Source of the DNA: Gemmatimonadota bacterium
GTDB lineage: Bacteria; Gemmatimonadota; Gemmatimonadetes; Gemmatimonadales; Gemmatimonadaceae
Length of the DNA stretch: 64,000 nucleotides
Reading direction: 5' to 3'
Assembly (NCBI GenBank): GCA_016719105.1
Contig: JADKAQ010000046.1
Location: 1 to 64,000 of the forward strand
Shown one piece after another: positions 8,453 through 15,748 of this stretch. Made by a program: the position numbers and the translations under genes. A model generated the notes under the pieces. It searched no databases, was not told the DNA's origin, and worked only from the letters and a program-made list of their open reading frames with translations. Within the stretch, counting starts at the first letter, position 1, and the number at the start of each line of letters is the position of its first letter.

Positions 8453-10288
8453 ATGCAGGGTAAGTTCTGGGGCGTTGTGGTAACGGGAGGGGCGTTGCTG
8501 CTGGCGGTGTCGTTACCCGCGCAGGGGCCGACGGTGTCGAAGGTCGAGCCACCCAATTGGTGGGCCAACTCGTCGGTCAATCCGGTGCGGGTGCTGGTGC
8601 GGGGGACCAACCTCGCCGGAGCTCGCTTCGAGTGCGGGCGATTGACCTGCGGGAACGTGAAGGTCAACGAGCGGGGGACGTATGCCTTCGTCGATGTCGC
8701 GATCCCGCGCGATGCCACGGCGGGGAGCTATCCGCTCACGGTGCGCACCGGCGGCGGGAGCGTGGCGGCGCCGTTCTCAATTGCCCCGCGACTGGCGGGG
8801 CACGGGCGCTTCCAGGGGTTTGGCACCGAGGACGTGATGTACCTCCTCATGCCCGACCGCTTCGCCAATGGCGACCCCTCCAACGACGACCCGGCCGTGT
8901 CGCGCGGGCTGCTCGATCGCAGCAAGGGGCGCTACTACCACGGCGGCGACCTGGCGGGGGTGCGGCAGAAGCTGCCCTACCTCAAGACGTTAGGCGTGAC
9001 GACCATCTGGATGAACCCGATCTACGACAACAACAACGGGTTGAACCGGAAGGAGACGTACGACAACCAGCCCATCACCGACTACCACGGCTACGGCGCC
9101 ACCGACTTCTACGCGGTGGACGAGCACATGGGCGACGTGGCGGCGTTCAAGCAGCTCGTCGACGATGCGCACGCGCAGGGGATCAAGGTCGTGCTCGACA
9201 TGGTGGCCAATCACACGGGGCCCTATCACCCGTGGGTGCAGGACGCGCCGACGCCGACCTGGTTCCACGGGACGGAAGCCAACCACCCGAACAACACGTG
9301 GCAGACGTGGACGCTGGCCGACATGTACAGCACGCCGGCGATGCGACAGGCCACGCTCGACGGATGGTTCATCAACATCCTCCCCGACCTCAACCAGGAC
9401 GATCCCGAGGTCGCGCGCTACATCATCCAGAACACGCTCTGGTGGGTGGGAGTCAGCGGGATGGACGGGATTCGGCAGGATACGTGGCCGTACGTCCCGC
9501 GCTGGTACTGGCGCGACTGGATGACGGCGATCAAGAACGAGTACCCGTCGCTGCGCGTCGTTGGGGAGGTCTTTGACGGCGACCCCTCGATGATTGCCTT
9601 CTTCGAGGGGGGACGGCAGCAGTGGGACGGCGTCGACGACAAGGTCGACCTGTTGTTCGACTTCCCGATGTACTACGCGATTCGCGGCGCCTTTGCGCGC
9701 GGCGAGCCGGTGCGCCAGGTGGCGCAGATGCTGTCGCGCGACCACATCCACCGCGACCCGCAGAACCTCGTGACGTTCCTGGGGCTGCACGACGTGTCGC
9801 GCTTCATGCACGAGCCGGGGGCGACTCCGGAGGGGCTCAAGCTCGCCTTCACCTTCCTGTTCACCGCGCGCGGGACGCCGCTCGTCTACTACGGCGACGA
9901 GATCGCCATCCCCGGCGGGAACGACCCGGACAACCGGCGCGACTTCCCCGGCGGGTGGAGCAGCGACCCGCGGAACGCCTTCGACGCCGCCGGGCGCAAC
10001 GCCGCCGAGCAGGACGTGTGGCGGCACGTGCAGAAGGTGGCGCAGATCCGTGCGGCGCGGCAGGAGCTGCGTGGCGGGGCGACGGAGCACCTGTTCGTGA
10101 GCGACCAGGTCTACGTCTACCGCCGCGGCGGGACGATCGTGGCGATCAACAACGGGAAGGAGGCGAGCGACGTCACGATCCCGGCGACTGCGCTTCCAGC
10201 CGATGCGTTAGGCGTGTGCGCCGCGGGGCGGCCCGTGAACGGGGCGACGGTGGTGCGGGTGCCGGCGCGGGCGAGCTGCATCTTCTAG
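8453..10288 (+). CDS. Secreted GH13 alpha-amylase family enzyme (cyclomaltodextrinase-like)
   Basis: It cleaves alpha-1,4-glucans or cyclodextrins outside the cytoplasm. It has a signal peptide (about residues 1-24, hydrophobic core then PAQG), an Ig-like N-terminal cyclomaltodextrinase domain (about 28-110), the GH13 barrel from about 120, and a C-terminal all-beta domain. The four GH13 regions are present: DMVANH, GIRQDTWPY (nucleophile Asp), VGEVFDG (acid/base Glu) and GLHDVSR (transition-state Asp). The motif YYHGGDLAGV and the subfamily layout fit Bacteroides-type SusA or neopullulanase. The ATG at 8453 has GGAG at 8441; GTG at 8450 is the alternative. The VOC gene begins 4 nt after its stop. 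Confidence 0.93.
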   Translation: MQGKFWGVVVTGGALLLAVSLPAQGPTVSKVEPPNWWANSSVNPVRVLVRGTNLAGARFECGRLTCGNVKVNERGTYAFVDVAIPRDATAGSYPLTVRTGGGSVAAPFSIAPRLAGHGRFQGFGTEDVMYLLMPDRFANGDPSNDDPAVSRGLLDRSKGRYYHGGDLAGVRQKLPYLKTLGVTTIWMNPIYDNNNGLNRKETYDNQPITDYHGYGATDFYAVDEHMGDVAAFKQLVDDAHAQGIKVVLDMVANHTGPYHPWVQDAPTPTWFHGTEANHPNNTWQTWTLADMYSTPAMRQATLDGWFINILPDLNQDDPEVARYIIQNTLWWVGVSGMDGIRQDTWPYVPRWYWRDWMTAIKNEYPSLRVVGEVFDGDPSMIAFFEGGRQQWDGVDDKVDLLFDFPMYYAIRGAFARGEPVRQVAQMLSRDHIHRDPQNLVTFLGLHDVSRFMHEPGATPEGLKLAFTFLFTARGTPLVYYGDEIAIPGGNDPDNRRDFPGGWSSDPRNAFDAAGRNAAEQDVWRHVQKVAQIRAARQELRGGATEHLFVSDQVYVYRRGGTIVAINNGKEASDVTIPATALPADALGVCAAGRPVNGATVVRVPARASCIF

Positions 10289-10292
10289 GCAC

Positions 10293-10679
10293 ATGAAGAT
10301 CGAACACGTCGCCCTCTGGACACATGACATCGACCAGTCGCGCGCGTTCTACCAGGCGTACTTCGAGGCAGAAGCCAACGAACGGTACGAGAGCGCGCGC
10401 GTGCGCGGCTTTGCGTCGTACTTCCTGACCTTTCCGGGTGGCGAGACCCGGCTAGAGCTGATGCAACTCCCACAGCTCTCCCCGATGGCGCTGCCGCCGG
10501 CGCTGGGGTACGCGCACCTGGCCATCTCGGTGGGGTCGCGCGAGCTGGTGGACGCGCTGGTGGCGCGGGCGCGCGCAGCCGGCGTGACGATCCGGTCGGA
10601 GGCACGGATGACAGGCGATGGGTACTATGAGGCGGTGATCGAGGATCCGGATGGGAATCCGGTTGAGGTCACGGCGTGA
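10293..10679 (+). CDS. VOC superfamily (glyoxalase/bleomycin-resistance) protein
   Basis: A 128-residue, single-module VOC protein built of two beta-alpha-beta-beta-beta repeats. IEHVALWTHDIDQSRAFY gives the first metal His, LELMQL the mid Glu, YAHLAISVGS the second His, and VIEDPDGNPVEV the last Glu. All four metal ligands are therefore present, as in glyoxalase I. The substrate could be methylglyoxal-glutathione or another small electrophile. It starts 4 nt after the GH13 stop, so it is probably co-transcribed with the glucan operon; methylglyoxal removal would fit high sugar flux, but that is inference. Confidence 0.85.
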   Translation: MKIEHVALWTHDIDQSRAFYQAYFEAEANERYESARVRGFASYFLTFPGGETRLELMQLPQLSPMALPPALGYAHLAISVGSRELVDALVARARAAGVTIRSEARMTGDGYYEAVIEDPDGNPVEVTA

Positions 10680-10686
10680 GGAATTG

Positions 10687-10716
10687 TCTCACGCGAAGAC
10701 GCGAAGCCGCGAAGAA
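10687..10716. repeat. CGCGAAG short direct repeats
   Basis: After TCTCA, the unit CGCGAAG occurs three times in tandem with 1-2 nt between copies, just after the VOC gene. The same unit returns as inverted arms at 11417-11493. Confidence 0.7.
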
Positions 10717-10782
10717 GGATTCGAGCTGCGGCGGCGATGATGGTCTTTGGGACGGCTGACCCGGCGAGGGCCAGGAGACGAT

Positions 10783-11401
10783 ATGCATCCGATGTACCTG
10801 CAGGACGTCGAACTCGGGGCCGGGAGCGGGACGTATCGCGATCGCATCGCGCTGATGCGCGCACAGGGAAGCCGATGCCGCAGATCTGGCATCTCTTCGC
10901 CTACAAGCCCGATCGTACCGACTTCCTCGCGCACTTCACGCAGGGCGTGATGCGCGGCCCATCGCCGCTCTCGGCCGGGCTCCGTGAGCTAATTGCCGCG
11001 CTCACCTCCAAGCGCAACGACTGCGACTTCTGAATGGGGTCGCACGCCGCGGTCGCGGCGACGCTGCTCGAGGATCAGGCGCTGGTGGATGCGGTCCTCG
11101 CCGACTACCGCACCGCGCCGATCGAGGCGAATCGTGGAAGGTGCTCTTCGACTTCCTCGGCACGGTGAATGATCGCTGCGCCGAGGTTGGGCCGCCAGAC
11201 ATCGAGACGGTGAAGGCGGCGGGGTGGAGCGAGGAGGCGATCTACGACGCCATCACGGTCTGCGCGCTCTTCAACTTCTACAACCGGTGGATCGACGCGA
11301 CCGGGGTGAGCGACATGGGTGCCGAGGCGTACGCGCAGTCCGGGGTGCGCATGAAGGCGCACGGCTACGCACCCCCCGGCCACATCGTGCTCGACAAGTA
11401 G
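10783..11401 (+). pseudogene. AhpD/carboxymuconolactone decarboxylase-like protein, disrupted; possible selenoprotein
   Basis: The protein starts at 10783 (AGGAGA ahead of the ATG) as MHPMYLQDVELG and continues in other frames through PMPQIWHLFAYKPDRTDF, LRELIAALTSKRNDCDF and, after 11130, KVLFDFLGTVNDRC and ALFNFYNRWIDATG. This is the CMD fold with the CxxCxxxH peroxidase motif. Two single-base shifts are needed: one G missing in the GGG at 10866-10868, and one near 11130. In addition the second motif Cys is TGA (11031-11033), read N-D-C-D-F-stop-M-G-S-H. A GC hairpin with a GGTC loop follows at 11045-11060. Either this is a damaged or mis-called gene, or TGA encodes selenocysteine at the position of the catalytic Cys; Sec-containing AhpD/CMD proteins are known. 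Confidence 0.6.
11045..11060 (+). other. Candidate bacterial SECIS hairpin
   Basis: CGCCGC-GGTC-GCGGCG is a perfect 6-bp stem with a GGTC tetraloop. The loop starts 17 nt after the in-frame TGA. Bacterial SECIS elements need a hairpin shortly after the UGA with a G-initiated loop; the E. coli fdhF element also shows GGUC, at about 18 nt. The same bases encode His-Ala-Ala-Val-Ala-Ala, which in GC-rich DNA can form such a hairpin by chance. Confidence 0.35.
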
Positions 11402-11416
11402 GTCGTGCCCCTTGGC

Positions 11417-11493
11417 GGCTTCGCGGCTTCGCGGCTTCGCGGCTTCGCGTGAGACGCGCTTCCAGGCTCACGCGAAGCCGCGAAGGCGCGAAG
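11417..11493. repeat. Inverted arrays of GCTTCGCG / CGCGAAGC units
   Basis: GGCTTCGC occurs four times in tandem at 11417-11450. After a short spacer the reverse-complement unit CGCGAAG occurs three times at 11471-11493. Together they can fold into a long hairpin between the convergent AhpD-like and DUF3179 genes, where a bidirectional terminator is expected. They are the same family as the repeat at 10687. Confidence 0.7.
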
Positions 11494-11529
11494 TGGTATC
11501 TCCGTGCTTTCGGTCGGTCTTCGCGTGGG

Positions 11530-12654
11530 CTAGTAGGTGCTCGTTGCAGGCTGAAACGTTCGCCAGCTGTGCCAGAACTCCTGGCTTGCCGGAATCGCGC
11601 GCAGTGCACCGGCGGTGCCTTGGCCGCTGAGGGCATAGGCGACAGCGCCTGTCACCAGTGAATCGCCGCGCATCGTGAAATGCGTGGTCGAGTCAGGGCG
11701 AGCAAAGGCGAAGAACGACGCGTTGTCCCTGGCGAGTGCGAGGACGATGGGCGTCGTGCCGACCGTGGCATTGATGACGCGCTCCTTCCGGAGTCGCTTC
11801 CAGTCGAAGGCGACGGCTTGGCCATCGGCCACGATTCCCACCACCCACGACTTCTCGCCCCATGAGGTGGTGTCGGTCCCGGTGAGCGACTTGCGGCTCG
11901 TCCCGTTCTCGAACGCGTAGTCCTTGGCGTACTCCTCGGCAAAGGCGGGATCCCCCTGCATAACGAGCGACGCCGGGTGGAGGGCCAGCCACTGGGCGAG
12001 GGTGAGCTGCTGCGAGGGGAACTCCTCGAGTGTCGTCCCCTTGCGCGCCCCGGTCACCGCCTCGCCGTTGGCCTGCCGCCACCAGCTCTTCGTCGTCTCG
12101 TCCTCGAACATCGCGTTCCAGTGGTCCATCCCGACCAGCCGGAACCGTTCGGCCTTGCCGTCCACCATCGGAGAGAAGACTCGGCCGGTGCGGCAGACGG
12201 TGCAGTAGCTCACGAGGACGTCGCGCCCCGCCACCGTGTCGCGCACCTGGTGGTGGTAGCCGATGAACATCAGCGGATACGCGCGGGCCTCGCCCCCCAC
12301 CTCGATCCCCACGACCAGGCGGTCGAGCTTGACCTTGTTGGTCGCGGCCGGGAGCATGGTGACGACCCCGGGCTGCTTGAACATCTGGTCGGCAGCCATG
12401 ATGAAGTTGGTCACGTAGGCCACGGCGGCGACCGCGACCAGGCCAGCCGGAGCGAGCCATCGACGCCAGCCCGGGGCGCGCCACGCCGGCAGCGCGCCGA
12501 CGAGGATCAGCACGCCGAAGAGGGTCCTGACGGGCCAGCGCCATTGGTGGAGCGCGTAGGCGACGTCGATCGAGCGCATGCGCTGAGAGCCTGGCAGCGG
12601 CATGATCAACCAGACCGCCAACAGCTCGAAGGTCACGACGCCGAGCACTCCCAC
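11530..12654 (-). CDS. DUF3179 domain membrane-anchored protein
   Basis: A 374-residue protein of unknown function. The N-terminus holds about three hydrophobic segments (roughly residues 3-18, 40-55 and 66-87), followed by an extracytoplasmic DUF3179 domain. Family hallmarks seen are AYPLMFIGYHHQVRDTV, the dicysteine SYCTVCRTGRVF, FRLVGMDHWNAMFEDE and QWLALHPASLVM. The CTVC pair could bind metal or form a disulfide. It stands alone: convergent with the AhpD-like gene across the repeat-rich spacer, divergent from the Gfo/Idh gene. The ATG at 12654 is chosen because a Gly/Asp/Arg-rich tandem repeat lies directly upstream. Confidence 0.85.
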   Translation of the reverse strand: MGVLGVVTFELLAVWLIMPLPGSQRMRSIDVAYALHQWRWPVRTLFGVLILVGALPAWRAPGWRRWLAPAGLVAVAAVAYVTNFIMAADQMFKQPGVVTMLPAATNKVKLDRLVVGIEVGGEARAYPLMFIGYHHQVRDTVAGRDVLVSYCTVCRTGRVFSPMVDGKAERFRLVGMDHWNAMFEDETTKSWWRQANGEAVTGARKGTTLEEFPSQQLTLAQWLALHPASLVMQGDPAFAEEYAKDYAFENGTSRKSLTGTDTTSWGEKSWVVGIVADGQAVAFDWKRLRKERVINATVGTTPIVLALARDNASFFAFARPDSTTHFTMRGDSLVTGAVAYALSGQGTAGALRAIPASQEFWHSWRTFQPATSTY

Positions 12655-12663
12655 CCAGAACAG

Positions 12664-12686
12664 GACGGGAGACGGGAGACGGGAGG
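12664..12686. repeat. GACGGGA tandem repeat
   Basis: Three head-to-tail copies of GACGGGA lie in the divergent spacer ahead of the DUF3179 start. A related array (GTCTTCCC units, the reverse complement being GGGAAGAC) lies at 14066-14089. Confidence 0.7.
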
Positions 12687-12848
12687 GAGGGCGGTCGTTC
12701 GCGGGCGCGAGGACGCTGCGCTCTCGGACTCAATCCGGTATGCCATTGAATCGATTTTACCGCTTGCCGCACACTCGGCGCCACCTAGAATTGCCCTCGG
12801 ACGCGAGGGGGCACGGGAGCCTCTTCGCCCTCACCTTGGACGGGGCGC

Positions 12849-14033
12849 ATGACGCTGAATCGAAAGCTGCGATACGGGATGATTGGCGGGGGCCCCGGGG
12901 CCTTCATCGGGGCGGTCCACCGGCGCGCGGCCGAACTCGACGGGCTGGCCGAGATCGTGGCGGGCGCCTTCTCCACCGACCCGGCCAAGTCGCGCGCGCA
13001 GGGCGAGGCGCTGCATCTCGATCCGGCGCGTGTCTACGGCTCCTATGACGAGATGGCGGTGGCCGAGGCGGCGCGTCCCGCGGGTGACCGGATCGACTTC
13101 GTCGTCATCGTGACCCCCAACCACGTCCATTACCCCGCCGCCAAGGCCTTCGTCGAGCGCGGCTTCCACGTGGTGTGCGACAAGCCGATGACGGTGACGC
13201 TGGACGACGCCGAGGCGCTGTGCCGGCTGGTGAAGGAACATGGGACGGTCTTCGCGCTCACGCACAACTACTCGGGCTACCCGCTGGTGAAGCAGGCGCG
13301 GGCGATGGTCGCCGACGGGGCGTTAGGCGAGCTTCGCAAGATCGTCGTCGAGTACACGCAGGGGTGGCTCGGCCACCACCTCGAAGCGAGCGGACAGAAG
13401 CAGGCCGACTGGCGCACCGATCCCGCACGTGCCGGCGCTGGCGCGCTGGGCGACATCGGGTCGCACGCCGAGCAGCTGGCCCGCTACGTGACCGGGCAGC
13501 GCATCGAGCGTCTGCTGGCCGATGTGGGGACGGTGGTGAAGGGGCGCCGAGTGGACGACGACGCCAACCTGCTGCTGCGCTACGACGGCGGCGCGCGCGG
13601 CATTCTCCACTGCTCGCAGGTCGCCTCGGGCGAGGAGAACCGGATCAACCTGCGGGTCTACGGGAGCAAGGCGTCGATCGAGTGGGCACAGGAAGAGCCG
13701 AACCGGCTCATCGTGCGCCACGCCGACGGCCCGACGCAGGTGATGAAGCCGGGGCACGCGTATCTCACCCCGGTGGCCCAGCGTGCCGCGCGCCTTCCGT
13801 CGGGACATCCCGAGGCCTTCTTCGAGGCGTTCGCCAACGTGTACGCCAACGCACTGCGCACGATCGCCGCCCGCGTGGCCGGCGTCGACCCCGACCCGGC
13901 TGACCTCGACTTCCCCACGGTGCAGGACGGGGCGATCGGCGTGCACTTCATCGAGACTGCCCTCCGCAGCGGCCGTGAAGGGGCCGGCGGCGCCGGCCAC
14001 TGGGTCGACGCCACGTACGTGCCGCCCACCTGA
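12849..14033 (+). CDS. Gfo/Idh/MocA family NAD(P)-dependent oxidoreductase
   Basis: A 394-residue cytoplasmic enzyme. The Rossmann loop GMIGGGPGAFIG is at residues 9-20, VVIVTPNHVHYPAA and VVCDKPMTVTLDDAEAL form the conserved D-K-P catalytic Lys region, and a C-terminal alpha/beta substrate domain carries DIGSHAEQLARYV with the usual D-x-x-x-H pair. The family oxidises or reduces ring hydroxyls of sugars, inositols and sugar acids. A TIM-barrel isomerase starts 59 nt downstream and probably acts on the same substrate, as in inositol or 3-keto-glycoside breakdown. The substrate is not deducible. Confidence 0.93.
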   Translation: MTLNRKLRYGMIGGGPGAFIGAVHRRAAELDGLAEIVAGAFSTDPAKSRAQGEALHLDPARVYGSYDEMAVAEAARPAGDRIDFVVIVTPNHVHYPAAKAFVERGFHVVCDKPMTVTLDDAEALCRLVKEHGTVFALTHNYSGYPLVKQARAMVADGALGELRKIVVEYTQGWLGHHLEASGQKQADWRTDPARAGAGALGDIGSHAEQLARYVTGQRIERLLADVGTVVKGRRVDDDANLLLRYDGGARGILHCSQVASGEENRINLRVYGSKASIEWAQEEPNRLIVRHADGPTQVMKPGHAYLTPVAQRAARLPSGHPEAFFEAFANVYANALRTIAARVAGVDPDPADLDFPTVQDGAIGVHFIETALRSGREGAGGAGHWVDATYVPPT

Positions 14034-14065
14034 CGCGCCTCGGTAGCACCGCACGCCACCGATCT

Positions 14066-14089
14066 CGTCTTCCCGTCTTCCCGTCTTCT
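14066..14089. repeat. CGTCTTCC tandem repeat before a start codon
   Basis: Three consecutive CGTCTTCC units (the last ends in T) stop 3 nt before the ATG at 14093, where a ribosome-binding site would normally be. The pyrimidine-rich tract cannot pair with anti-Shine-Dalgarno sequence, so initiation of the downstream gene must rely on something else. Confidence 0.7.
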
Positions 14090-14092
14090 CCT

Positions 14093-15091
14093 ATGGCTCG
14101 CCCCGTCACCCTCTTCACCGGCCAGTGGGCCGACCTCCCCCTCGAGACCCTTGCCGAGAAGGCGCGCAGCTGGGGCTACGACGGGCTCGAACTCGCCTGC
14201 TGGGGCGACCACTTCGACGTCGAGCGCGCGGTCAGCGACGACGGCTACTGCCAGCGGCAGCGCGACATCCTCGCGAAGCACGGGCTCGCCGTCTACGCCA
14301 TCAGCAACCACCTCGTAGGCCAGGCGGTCTGCGACCGCATCGACGAGCGCCACAAGGCGATCCTGCCGCCGCGCGTGTGGGGCGACGGGCGTCCTGACGG
14401 GGTGCAGCAGCGCGCCGCCGAGGAAATGCAGCTGACGGCGCGCGCCGCGGCGCGGCTGGGGGTACAGGTCGTCCCCGGCTTCACCGGGTCGAGCATCTGG
14501 CCCCTGCTCTACTCGTTCCCCCCCGTTCCCACCGACTGGATCGACGCCGGCTATCGCGACTTCGCCGATCGTTGGAACCCGATCCTCGACGTCTTCGACG
14601 AGGTCGGGGTGAAGTTCGCCCTCGAAGTCCACCCCACGGAGATCGCCTTCGACATCTCGTCGGCGCAGCGCACGCTCGAGGCGGTGCGCTTCCGCCCGGC
14701 GTTCGGCTTCAACTTCGACCCGTCGCACTTTGCGTATCAGGGGGTGGACTACGTCGCCTTCATCGAGTCCTTCGGCCATCGCATCTATCACGCGCACATG
14801 AAGGACGTCTGGTGGAGCGAGGTCCCCACGCGCAGTGGCGTGTTTGGGGGGCACCTCGAGTTCGGGCATCGCGACCGCTCGTGGGACTTCCGGTCGATCG
14901 GGCGCGGGCGCGTGAAGTTCGAGGAGATCGTGCGCGCGCTCAATCGCGTGGGCTACAACGGCCCGCTCTCGATCGAGTGGGAGGACATCGGCATGGATCG
15001 CGAGTTCGGGGCGCGCGAGGCATGCGCCAAGGTGAAGGCGATGGACTTTGCGCCGAGCGGGGTGCGGTTCGATGCGGCGTTCGAGCGGTAG
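14093..15091 (+). CDS. Sugar phosphate isomerase/epimerase (xylose-isomerase-like TIM barrel)
   Basis: A 332-residue AP-endonuclease-2-fold enzyme. Metal-ligand positions of the family are recognisable: Glu in FALEVHPTEIAFD, Asp in FNFDPSHFAYQ, His in IYHAHMKDVWW and Glu in LSIEWEDIGMD. The long loop GVFGGHLEFGHRDRSWDF before the last strand is typical of the subgroup paired with Gfo/Idh/MocA oxidoreductases. It follows such an oxidoreductase by 59 nt, so the two likely form one catabolic step pair acting on a sugar, cyclitol or 3-keto-sugar. No signal peptide. Confidence 0.9.
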   Translation: MARPVTLFTGQWADLPLETLAEKARSWGYDGLELACWGDHFDVERAVSDDGYCQRQRDILAKHGLAVYAISNHLVGQAVCDRIDERHKAILPPRVWGDGRPDGVQQRAAEEMQLTARAAARLGVQVVPGFTGSSIWPLLYSFPPVPTDWIDAGYRDFADRWNPILDVFDEVGVKFALEVHPTEIAFDISSAQRTLEAVRFRPAFGFNFDPSHFAYQGVDYVAFIESFGHRIYHAHMKDVWWSEVPTRSGVFGGHLEFGHRDRSWDFRSIGRGRVKFEEIVRALNRVGYNGPLSIEWEDIGMDREFGAREACAKVKAMDFAPSGVRFDAAFER

Positions 15092-15124
15092 CATCGTGCG
15101 CCGTCGCTCGGCGAAGGCCTGACG

Positions 15125-15726
15125 ATGCGGCGCGCCCCCGCCCTGACCGTCGCGGCGTTGCTGGCGATCGTGCTCGGGCCACCGGGGCTGCGCGCCCAGC
15201 GCGCGGCACCGGGGGTTCGCGTCGAGGCGGGAATCGAGGTCGGGGCGTTGCACGGACGTCGAGCCCTTGGGGCGCGTTCCGTCGCGGGCGGGGTATTCGT
15301 GGCGGCGGAACGGCGCCTGTCGCGGCGGGCGGCGGCGCGCGCCTCGTTAGGGATCGCCGAGACGGTGCTCACGGCCGAGGTGGTCGCGGACTGCCCGGCT
15401 GACGTGCCGTGCCTGGGCGGACGGACGTTCCCGTTGCGCGTGGGGACGCTCGAGTTGCACGGACTGTACGCCCCCTTCGACCCGCTGCCGCTTCGACTGA
15501 TTGGCGGCGGCGGGCTCGCCTTCCTCGTGGGGCAACGGCGGATCGCACGCGTCACGGAGCACCTGGGCACGACCGCGCCCTCAAGGGGATGGCCCGCGTG
15601 GGGGCGCACCTCGCCCTCGGGCGCAGCGCGCGTGCCCCGCGCCTGCAGTACACGCGGGCGTGGCTCTCGGGCGCCTTCGAGGCGTTCGACCGAAGCGACG
15701 CGCTCGCGCTCGTGCTCGTCTTCTGA
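15125..15726 (+). pseudogene. Small secreted protein, probably beta-barrel, with one frameshift
   Basis: The ATG at 15125 gives a clear signal peptide (MRRAPALTVAALLAIVLGPP, cleaved near LRAQ). Short amphipathic strands follow (ARASLGIAETVLTAEVVAD, PLRVGTLELHGLYAPF, RLIGGGGLAFLVG). Reading moves to another frame at about 15560-15580, where RALKGMARVGAHLALGRS and a strand ending in ALVLVF complete the protein before TGA at 15724. A terminal aromatic residue after alternating hydrophobics is typical of outer-membrane barrels. Without the shift the first frame runs on into the decarboxylase gene, giving a false fusion. The family is not recognised. Confidence 0.55.
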
Positions 15727-15748
15727 CGCGCCACACCCGAACGCTTCT

